A stretch of DNA of 28,169 nucleotides from Priapulus caudatus (taxonomy: Eukaryota > Priapulida > Priapulimorpha > Priapulimorphida > Priapulidae): positions 585,942 to 614,110 of the forward strand of contig NW_014577106.1 of NCBI RefSeq assembly GCF_000485595.1, given 5' to 3'. Each line of letters starts with the position of its first letter. Positions within the stretch are counted from its first letter, which is position 1. This document shows positions 19,945 through 28,169 of the stretch, piece after piece. Under the pieces are notes generated by a model. It saw nothing but the letters and a program-made list of their open reading frames with translations. It had not been told where the DNA came from and made no database searches. The position numbers were made by a program, and so were the translations under genes.

Positions 19945-21114
19945 TTTTAGCTCATCTGACATAGTCAGATGCAGCTTGTAGAATCGCATGATCGTCCGTG
20001 CGTCCGTCCGTGCGTCTGTCAACAGTTGGAGCACACAAATCTTAACCGTCCCTCGACGTACGTCACGATATTCGGGATGTGGGGGGGTAATCGAAACGAG
20101 TTGGGATGGCGAAGCTGGGGGTCAAGGTCAAAGGTCAAGAGGTGTAAAAGAAGGGGGAACATTCACTCCTTAACTTAAGGTATAGGGAGGAAATGCAGAA
20201 TTGCGGCACAAATCTAAACGGCTCGACTAGGCTCGTGATAGTCGGTGTATAGCATCATGGTAGGAAAAGCATCACTGTGCCGAAAATTGAGGTCACAGGT
20301 CAAAGGTCAGTGGGCACAGGGCAGAATTTTAGACATTTTCTGAGGACATGGTCTGACGGAGCGATTGAAAAACTTTTTTGTTTCAAGCCGGTGACCTAGA
20401 TTTTTATGGCTTTATTGAAAGGACATGAAATGTCCGCTTCTGCTGACATGCGAAGAGTAAGTGGTTGGATACCTTTTGACCCTCAAGGGAGGCGTTAAAC
20501 TTGGATTTGTTGACTGTCTGTTAGAAAGAATTTGACTGCCGGGTTTGCTAGTAGGAATCTATACATGCTGGATGTATGAGGCTACAATGTCACAGTGAAT
20601 ATTTCAAAAGCTAAATTTGGCTAAAGAAGGTGTATGTTCCCTAATCGTATAATTTCTATGTCATTCTGTTACTGTCAGTATGTTACATGCTAACGTATGG
20701 CCACTGCCAGTGGCTGCTGCCAGTGCATGTGTTGTGCAGTTTTTGCCTGCTTAATTGGTTACAGCAGTGGCAGCTCTCTATTGCAATTTGCAGCCGGTCT
20801 GTATTGCGTAAGGTAAATGGATGAGTGCTTACCTATTCTGTCTTGCAATAGTTGTTGCTACTACGTATGATGGAGAGCTTCCATCTTTAATCTGAAGACA
20901 CTTACATACGCGCCATCTCGTGGCAAATTTCATAACCGATCCAACGAACATTCTTTTGAGAAGGTTCTCGATACCATCCCTGTGCATTCCACTGTTTCGG
21001 CGTGTATGTGAACACATTTGGGACTAGCAGGGTTTACCTAAGAATCCCACACACTCCCACCACAGAGTCACCGCAATAGACGTTAGATGAGCGCTGTCGC
21101 TCTGCGGCACTTGT
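19945..21114 (+). repeat. Constant-end family, tandem unit A
   Basis: It starts TTTTAGCTCATCTGACATAG, whose GTCAGATG partner can fold back, and ends CTCTGCGGCACTTGTT. Unit length is about 1.17 kb. It carries a triple AGGTCA box near 20293 (AGGTCACAGGTCAAAGGTCA). No protein gene. Confidence 0.8.
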
Positions 21115-22284
21115 TAGCTCATCTGACATAGTCAGAATGTCAGATGCAGCTTGTAGAATCGCATGAGCGTGCGTGCTGTCGGTGGCTGCGCTCTGTCAAC
21201 AGTTGGGCACAAATCTAAAACGGATCGACGTACGGATTCGAAAGTCGGACGTGGGGGGGGGGTAATCCGAAAACGAGTTTAGGATGTCGAAGCTGGGGTC
21301 AAAGGTCAAAGGTCAAGAGGTGTAAAAGAAGGGGGGAACATTCCATCCTTAACTTAAGGTATAGGGGAGGGAATGCAGAATTGCGGCACAAATCTAAATG
21401 CCTCGACCTAGGCTCTGTGTCACGGTGTATAGACTCATGGTAGGAAAAACCATCACTGTGCCGAAATTGGAGGTCACAGGTCAAAGGTCAATGGGGCCAC
21501 AGGGCAGATTTTAGACATTTCTGAGGACATGTCGTCTCGGTAGCGATTGAAAAACTTTTTTGTTTCAGCGGTGACCTACCATTTTATGGCTTTAATGAAA
21601 GCGACCATGAAAATGTACTTTCTGCTGACATGGCGAAGGTAAGTGTCGCGATACCTTTTGACCCTCAGAGGAGGGTTAAACTTGGATTTGTTGACTGTCT
21701 GTTAGAAAGAATTTGACTGCCGGGGTTTGCTAGATAGAATCTATACATGCCTGAGATGTTAGAGGCTACAATGTCACAGTGAAATTTCAAAACTAAATTT
21801 GGTTAAAGAAGGTGTATGTTCCCTAAATCGTATAATTTCTATGTCATTCTGTACTGTCAGTATGTTACATGTAACGTATGCCACTGCCAGTGGCTGCTGC
21901 AGTGCATGTGTTGGTGCAGTTTTTGCCTGCCTTAATTGGTTACAGGTGGCAGCTCCTCTATGCAATTTGCAGCCTGTAGGCCTGCGTAGCGGTAAATATG
22001 AGTGCTTACCTATTCTGTCTTGCAAATAGTTGTTGCTACTACGTATGATGGGAGCTTCCATCTTTAATCTGGAACACTTAACGTTACGCGCCATCTCGTG
22101 GGCAACTTTCATAACGATCCAACGAACATTCTTGGAAAGGTTCCTGATACCAATCCCGTGTGCATTCCACTGTTTCGGCGTGTATGTGAAACAACATTGG
22201 GACTAGCAGGGTTTACTAGAATCCCACCACTCCACCAAGAAGTCACCGCAGCGGGACGTTAGCGATGAGCGCCTGTCGCTCTGC
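21115..22284 (+). repeat. Constant-end family, tandem unit B
   Basis: It is joined head to tail to unit A (CACTTGTT|AGCTCATCTGAC), with the same length and order and many single-base indels. The triple AGGTCA box is at about 21471. Confidence 0.8.
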
Positions 22285-24025
22285 GGCACTTGTTAGCTCA
22301 TCTGACCATAGTCAGGAATGTCAACTGCGCTTGCTTAGAATCGCAATGAGACTGTGCAGTTGCCGTCCCTGTGCGTAGCCGTCTGTCAACAGTTGCGGCA
22401 CAAATCTAAACGGCTCGATCAGTACGGATTCGAAAGTCGGAGGACGTAGCGGGGGGGGGTAATCGAACGCAGTTAGGATGTAGAAGCTGCGCGGCCTGTC
22501 AAGTCAAGGTCAAGACCGGCCTGTAAAAGAAAGGTAGGGAACATTCATCCTAAACTTACGGATGATAGGAGGAAATGCAGATTGCCGAGGCACAATCTAA
22601 ATGCCTCGACTAGGCTTCAGTGATAGTCAGGATGTTATAGCATCTATGGTAGGAAACCATGCAATAGCTGCGAGAATTGGAGGTCACAGGGTCAGCCGTC
22701 AATGGGCACAGGGCAGATTTATGACATTTTCTTGATGCGAACATGGTCTGACGGAAAGCGATTCGAAACTTTTTTTGTTTCAGCGGCTGACCTACCAATT
22801 TTTATGCTTTATTGAATAGGACATTGGAATAATGTTGACTTTCTTGCTGACATTGCGAAGAGTAAGTGCTCGCGATACACCTTTGACTCAAGAGGAGGGC
22901 TCCTAACCATTGATTTGATTTTACTCAACTGCGTTGGCGCAGTACCTGCGGTATGTGAAAGCTCCCATCTTTACAGTGAAATTCCGACAAACACTAACTC
23001 TCTACTTGAACAACGGCCTTAATTAGCGAGGCATTGAGCATGACTTATATACTGAGATTCTGTAGTTACAATTATGAGTAGATTGGCAATCAAGTCACTA
23101 GACACATCCAATACTTACCAGGAAGTTGAGGCTTCAGAGCGAAAAACTTTATTCTCATCAAATTTTTGGCCCAATATCGACACAAGTGACTGTACGGCTT
23201 CGGGTGAATTCCTACTATTCGGTTCCACTAAATCACTGGCCTACTCTGTTGACTGAAATAGTTTACAGATACTTGGCACGAGCGCGTGCTCTGGGTATGT
23301 TCAACATTGAGCTATTTTGTGTACGCAGCCAGTGTGCACCTCGCAAGCGGTTTAATGTACCTTATTTACCTGACACATAGAACGCCGTTATCTCTCTAGA
23401 AATAAGCTAATGCGTAATTATTCACTTGCTTTTTTGCAATCTGTTCGTCACACTGACAGTTAGACGCATGCTTTGGACTGAACGGATTCCACACGAGGGT
23501 AATGCCCTACTCCCCCGTGAGATAGAGAGGAGAGTTACGCAACGTGGCAGCACCACTATACTAGTGTTAGGATAGTGTTAGGATTAGGGTTAGGGTCAGG
23601 GTTAGGGTTAGCGTAGGAGTTAGGGTTAGGTTGGGTTAGGGTTATGGTTTTTGCATCATGATATCTGTCCCACACCTAGATTAATTTTTGTGAGATTTTG
23701 GACCTATATATAGCGCTCCGCAGATATATATGTTTAGTATTATGGTTATCGTTGGAGGTGTTGTAGTAGCGTTACCGGATAGAGTAATATTTGAAGTATT
23801 AGTCAACTGTATCAGTACGACCCCTCACCGCCGGGCGCGATAGCAACACCATGCAACGATGCCTCTTGATAGCGGCCCGCCATCTATCGGAATTTTATTA
23901 CACTAGTTTGAAGTGTTGTTTTTTGGGGTTAGAAATGAACGTATGTATAGGACGTTTGACTATGCCACAAATGAATTTATCAGCAGAACACCAGACACCA
24001 GATGAGCCTGTCGCTCTGCGGCATC
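22285..24025 (+). repeat. Constant-end family, unit C with a different middle
   Basis: The first ~630 bp match units A and B. The middle then switches at about 22915 to the 1.5-kb segment also found at 9127-10192. The unit closes with CCTGTCGCTCTGCGGC and TTGTT near 24025. It is unusually rich in insertions relative to its sisters. Confidence 0.7.
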
Positions 24026-24410
24026 TTGTTGGTTAGGGTTGGTGTTTTTGTGAAAATTGTTCTGACTGGCCTTCTCCTATGTCTAATTCTCCCACACTGG
24101 ATGGATCGATATATATATGTTAGCTAATGGCGTAGGGGCGTGCGAGCTAATTAAACACGGTCGCAGCAAGTTGACATAGCTGAATTGCGTTGACCAGGTG
24201 CATGTACGCTCCTTCGATATTACTGTAATTGTATTCCCGCCGCACGGAAGTGGCTTTATGTCTCCGCCAGCGGGCCGTCGCAGACAATTTCGCTTCCCTC
24301 TCTATAAACTCGACCCTAATTGATCTAGCGCTGTAACCAACTGGTATACTTACACATTACTTGGAGAGAAGGTGAGCAGCGTACCAAAACCAGGTCACTG
24401 CGCACTTTAT
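22790..24410 (+). repeat. 1.5-kb repeat segment, copy 2
   Basis: It is colinear with 9046-10564, including the telomere-like MITE, and continues without interruption into four Helitron-type tandem units. It is about 100 bp longer, mainly through scattered insertions. Confidence 0.85.
23497..23850. mobile_element. MULE-like MITE with TTAGGG-type array, degraded copy
   Basis: It is the same element as 9667-10019, duplicated with the surrounding segment. The terminal repeats are damaged (GGGTAATGCCCTACTCCCCC on the left). The array at about 23573-23648 is shorter and less regular. Confidence 0.7.
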
Positions 24411-24847
24411 TTGACTTTCCTTGACCTTACTAATATATCCTTCACTCTCTAACTCGGCCCTAATTGACCTAAGCGCTACCAAACTTGTATACTTACACAT
24501 CTTGGGGAGAAGGTTGAGCAGCGTACAAAACCAGGTACTGCGACCTTTATTTGACCTTTCCTTGACCTTGCATATTTTCCTTCCGCTCTCTAACTCGGCC
24601 CCTTATTGCCTAGCGCTACCAAACTTGGTATACTTACACATCTTGGGGAGAAGGTGTGTCGCGTACCGAAACCAGGTCACTGCAACCTTTATTTGACATT
24701 GACCTTGACCTCAACCTTCATCATATTTCCCTTCCGCTCTATAACTCGGCCTCTAATTGACCTAGCACGACCAAACTTCGTATACTTACACATCTTGGGG
24801 GGGGAACACGGGGGATACATGTAGTTGACGACAACTGCCCTTTCTAG
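24290..24847 (+). mobile_element. Helitron-like tandem units and 3' terminus
   Basis: Four units of about 140-150 bp are marked by GTATACTTACACAT near 24343, 24485, 24625 and 24778. They end in the hairpin AGTTG-ACGA-CAACT (24823-24836), GCCCTTT and CTAG at 24844-24847, followed by T. This matches 1362-2343 in structure and terminus. Confidence 0.65.
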
Positions 24848-24849
24848 TT

Positions 24850-24876
24850 ACATTATTATTATTATTATTATTATTG
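24850..24876 (+). repeat. (ATT)n microsatellite
   Basis: About eight ATT units lie between the Helitron-type end and the next MITE. Confidence 0.95.
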
Positions 24877-24878
24877 TA

Positions 24879-25183
24879 AGCCCGGTGCACACGTGAGTAA
24901 TCTTACTCAAGTAAAATGATGCATGCATCAAAATACTGCGCTCTAGCTGCGTAAATTTACTCAACACTGCCACTGGTAGGCCTACTCACAGCGCATGCAT
25001 TGAAATCATTTTAAAGACGGCTGCGCCCAGTATTGGCTGCGCACAGTCACGTGATATGCATTACCACTTATACCTTGACAAATTTTACTCACGTGTGCGG
25101 TGGACGCTGAAAATATTTCGCGTGAGTATTTTGACGCATGCATCATTTTACTTGAGTAAAATTACTCACGTGTGCGCCGGGCT
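24879..25183. mobile_element. MITE with AGCCCGG ends and TA duplication
   Basis: About 55 bp of inverted terminal repeat: AGCCCGGTGCACACGTGAGT on the left and ACTCACGTGTGCGCCGGGCT on the right. Both arms carry ACTCAAGTAAAATGATGCAT-type blocks. The element is 305 bp, flanked by TA at 24877-24878 and 25184-25185. Confidence 0.8.
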
Positions 25184-25249
25184 TAAGACTCCGTGGCTCG
25201 TACGGTATACTATAGCCCACCCGCACCCTGAGTTGAAAGACAATTGAAC

Positions 25250-25520
25250 ATTAATGTGTTATCGCTAGAATAAGCAGCTGGACAATCGGTCGGGTTGACA
25301 TGTACGACCTGCCTTTAAGACAGTATATGAGACTTGATAGACACACTGATAGAAAAACACAGATACTGATGTAGAGAGACGGAGAGGAGAGACGCCAGGC
25401 CGGTTCCATGGACGTAACATAGGATGTAGTATGTATGTATATATTTTGTATGTGTTCGAGTTTACTAATAAAGTCCTATAGTTCAACATTGAATCTGTGA
25501 CTACTGGCTCTTGGTCTCAT
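25250..25520 (+). mobile_element. Possible solo LTR (retrotransposon)
   Basis: A TATA-like AGTATATGAG at about 25322, AATAAA at 25467-25472 and a following GGTCTCATTTGGAACCCGAG resemble the U3-R-U5 order of an LTR and an adjacent primer-binding region. No second LTR, gag or pol is present. The boundaries are uncertain. Confidence 0.3.
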
Positions 25521-26102
25521 TTGGAACCCGAGTCTAACAAGACTACGATGCCACGATGCTACCATCTCTACTCTCCGAGACTCCTTTACTACAATCTATA
25601 AGACGATTCCGGAGGTTTCACCGATTTCTCCAGTACAACAATAATATAGCTCAGTATCGAATACGATCGATAGATGATCGACCAAAATCGTAATTAAATG
25701 ATATGTGAGGTCTAATTCCATGTCGTTGTGCTGAGCAGCGTTTGACGAGTAATGAATAAAAACAAACTCGCTTTCGTTCACTCCTCGTTTGATATGCACA
25801 GCAAAAGGAGAAACAGCAGCATTCAGTGTACAAATAATGGTTGCAGAAAATGATCGACAGTTGCTCATTATTTGAAAAGCTTACCGTGATGAAACGTAAA
25901 TCAGGGCTTGAAATTAGCCAAAATGTGAACAGGCCTTTACATGTTTGAACAGGCTCTTCATTTTATTCAATTTATTCCATTATTAATAAAAGTATTAGCT
26001 TTGTGTTTATTAGACATAGATATACATGTAGTATTTCAGTATTTCATTGCTATCAGTGGAGTTCTATTTGTTTGATAGAAATTGCTGGAACATGATTTAC
26101 TT
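25521..26102. other. Non-coding or unclassified DNA
   Basis: A 90-residue minus-strand open frame (25596-25868) is present but shows no domain I recognise and no convincing splice context. Nothing else was seen. Confidence 0.4.
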
Positions 26103-26111
26103 CTTAGTAGT

Positions 26112-26270
26112 GCTGAAGGGGTCGTTGTCGTATATGTAGTACCCGAGGTGTCGGCAAGTATGTTGCCTACGCCTACTCCCTAACCAACACCCTAACCCTA
26201 ACCCTAACCATATCAAATAGTTACCTCGGGTACATATTATACGCCATTATACGACAACGACCCTTCGTGC
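26112..26270. mobile_element. MULE-like MITE carrying CCCTAA array, perfect 9-bp duplication
   Basis: A 159-bp element is flanked by CTTAGTAGT at 26103-26111 and 26271-26279. The inverted ends are GCTGAAGGGGTCGTTGTCG and TACGACAACGACCCTTCGTGC, and a second pair (TACCCGAGGT/ACCTCGGGTA) lies further in. The centre (26178-26209) is CCCTAACC repeats. Confidence 0.85.
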
Positions 26271-26879
26271 CTTAGTAGTCACTAAGTAAAAACAGTAATA
26301 GTCGGGAAATTTGTAAATATTGTTGATATAAAGGCAACATAGGCAACATTTTGAATAGGCCAATTGGACTGATCATTATATGGGGGTTTGAACCGGCGGC
26401 CGTCGGCAAAATAGCGCTAATTTCGCGCACTGCGTAATGTATCGTAGGTAGTTCAGGACAAACAATATATATATATTGCGTTTAAACGTTCTAAAATGCC
26501 CGGCGTCTGGTTTCGCAATGATCGTCCGACAAAGGTGGCAAACTAAGCAAGCCGGCACGGATCGGCGAGGGGGACAAGTTATGGATGCGTGTTGAGCTTA
26601 AAAGCGGAAAAAAATAGTAATATGATATATAAACGGCTACCTACCTACGTAATATCGAACTCGGCATGTCCAGGGAAAGCACTTGTATGCTATAGCGAGT
26701 GAAGTCCACAGTCCGTATCATGCAAAGTGCATTTACAAAGCATCGTGTACCGTACGAGTTGCACTATTAGTATTACTGTTGATAGGACTTGTGCTGATGG
26801 TGGGGGAGCTGTTCTGTTGGTGTCACCCAGGTCGTGTTTGCGTATGTGTATGGTGTACGAACGATGTCATACTACAAAT
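26271..26879. other. Non-coding DNA
   Basis: A plus-strand frame from 26683 has a hydrophobic stretch but runs into the short repeats at 26880 and has no recognisable domain. No gene is supported. Confidence 0.4.
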
Positions 26880-27190
26880 ATGCTTAAATGGACATAATTT
26901 TAGCTTAAATGGACGTAAAAATTGCTTAAATGGACCTATATATGCTGATTTGGCTAAATGGGCGCTTATTCAAGCAGAATAAGTGCTGATTGATGCAAAC
27001 AACATGTTCAAATAGCCTATATCAGCAGAATAAACGGCCATTCACGCTAAACAAATGTCCATTTCAGCAAATATGTCTCCCTCTTGCTGATATCAGCATC
27101 AGCAATAAATGTTCCTTTTGCTGATATTGTCACGCGCTAAGAGGCCATATCAGCAGTTATATGCTAATTAGGCAAACATTTTTAACATTT
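26880..27190. repeat. Short-motif cluster (GCTTAAATGGAC and TGCTGATATCAGCA)
   Basis: GCTTAAATGGAC occurs three times at 21-22 bp spacing. It is followed by inverted forms (AAATGTCCATTTCAGC) and at least five TATCAGCA/TGCTGATA motifs on both strands. Confidence 0.6.
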
Positions 27191-27221
27191 TGCACACGGC
27201 ACGCAGGCCAAACACAGTAGT

Positions 27222-28169
27222 ACTAGTAGGTGGAGTAGGGAGAAGCTAGTGAAGAATGAGGAAGGGGAGAAGGGAGAAGGTGGTGGAGGAGGGGAGAAGC
27301 TGGTGGAGAAGGAGGAGGGGAGAAGCTGGTGGAGAATGAGAAGGGAGAAAGTCAGATAAGCTGATGGAGAAGGGAGAAGCCTGTTGGAGGAGAGAGGAGA
27401 AGCGGTGAAGAAGAGGAAAGGAGAAGGGGAGAGGTGGGGAGGAAGGCGGAGAAGGAGAAGGTGTGGAGGGGAGAGCTGTGGAGTGAGGGGGAAGAAGCTA
27501 GTGGAGAAGCAAGGAAGGCGAGGAGGGAGAAGGGAGTGGTGGAGGACGGAGGGGAAGAGGGAGAAGCTGGTCGCGAGCAGGTGGGGGAGAAGCTCGGTGA
27601 GGAGAAGGGTAGAAGGGAGAAGGAAAAAGTGCTGGACAGGAGAGGGGAGAATTGGAAGGAGAAGGAGGGGGAAAAGGGAGAAGTGAGTGGAGGAGGGGGA
27701 AGGGCGAGACTGGTGAGAAGAGGAGGGGTAATACCTGTGTGAGAAGGAGGGGAGGAAGGAGGTGGAGAGAGGTAGGTAGTTTAGAGTAGTACTAGTAGGT
27801 GGAGTAGGGAGAAGCTAGTAAAAGAGATGAGGAAGGGAGAAGGAGATGGTGGAGAGGGGCGGAAGCTGGTGGAGAAGGAGTAGGGGAGAAGCTGTGTTAG
27901 AGAAGGAGGAAGGGCGATGAAGGGGAGAAGGGACCTGGTGATGATCGAGGGGGACAGGAAAGCTGCTTGCTGACGAAGGAGGAGGGGGAGAGCTGGTGAG
28001 AGATGAGGAGAAGGGAGAAGGCAGTGGTGGAAACGCCGAGCTGCACAGAGAAGTCTGGCGATGCCGGTGGGTCGCAGGAGGAGGAGAAAGCCTGTGGAGA
28101 ATCGAGGAATGGGGAGAGAGGGAGAAGCTGGTGAGGAGGAGGGGGGAGAAGCTGGTGAAGAAGGAGAGG
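27222..28169 (-). repeat. Polypurine minisatellite, inverted copy of 5996-7570
   Basis: It is built from GGAGAAGCTGGTGGAGAAGG-type units and runs to the window edge. The marker GTAGTACTAGTAGGTGGAGT occurs at about 27222 and 27784, against once in the first array. Beyond about 27600 it is much noisier than the first array. Confidence 0.9.

Noticed and set aside
25596-25868. 90-residue minus-strand frame
   Set aside because: No recognisable domain and no clear splice sites; the length is within chance for this window.
26683-26982. 99-residue frame with hydrophobic segment
   Set aside because: It runs into the GCTTAAATGGAC repeats, and the hydrophobicity is explained by T-rich DNA.
27384-27742. 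Gly/Glu/Arg-rich frames near the right edge
   Set aside because: They are translations of the polypurine minisatellite.

Overview
This is a stretch of metazoan nuclear DNA, most likely from an aquatic invertebrate. I cannot place it to phylum. The evidence is one intron-containing animal-type gene, TTAGGG-type telomere-like repeats, dinucleotide microsatellites, and dense decayed transposons of invertebrate type. There are no bacterial operons, RNA genes or CRISPR. By my reading only one complete host gene is present. It is a two-exon thiol/methyltransferase-like gene of the METTL7 (TMT1) family on the minus strand (coding exons 5309..5818 and 4769..5020, 253 residues). A second possible host exon lies at 7724..7883 on the plus strand and I do not recognise it.

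Layout. 1-1361 is a segment repeated at 14890-16257. 1362-2343 is the tandem-repeat body and 3' end of a Helitron-like element. 2345-3268 is a member of a second family whose copies share both ends but differ in the middle. 3269-5851 is the single-copy island with the methyltransferase gene. A TG microsatellite and a 1.57-kb polypyrimidine minisatellite (5918-7570) sit just upstream of that gene. 7724-8181 holds the orphan exon and a hAT-like MITE. 8645-10690 is a 46-50 bp minisatellite interrupted by a 1.5-kb segment that recurs at 22790-24410. 11691-14497 is a DNA transposon with ~310-bp inverted repeats, a TTA duplication and a frameshifted protein remnant. 14555-15266 is a MITE.

The right half continues with a 1.94-kb near-perfect foldback element at 16159-18096, made of 10-bp purine-pyrimidine-alternating units with ~285-bp ends and a TAA duplication. 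Next come nested inverted-repeat elements (18828-19890) and tandem 1.17-kb units (19945-24025). These are followed by a second Helitron-type 3' end (24844-24847), a TA-flanked MITE (24879-25183) and a possible solo LTR. A MITE with a perfect 9-bp duplication carrying telomere-like repeats lies at 26112-26270. The window ends in the polypurine minisatellite, in inverted orientation relative to the one at 5996-7570 (27222 to the end).

The window is best read as a repeat-dominated intergenic region surrounding one small enzyme gene. The most unusual structures are the Z-DNA-prone foldback element, two different 9-bp-duplication MITEs that each carry TTAGGG-type arrays, and a repeat family with constant ends, variable middles and repeated nuclear-receptor half-sites. 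Many repeat copies differ mainly by single-base indels, which may partly be assembly error.
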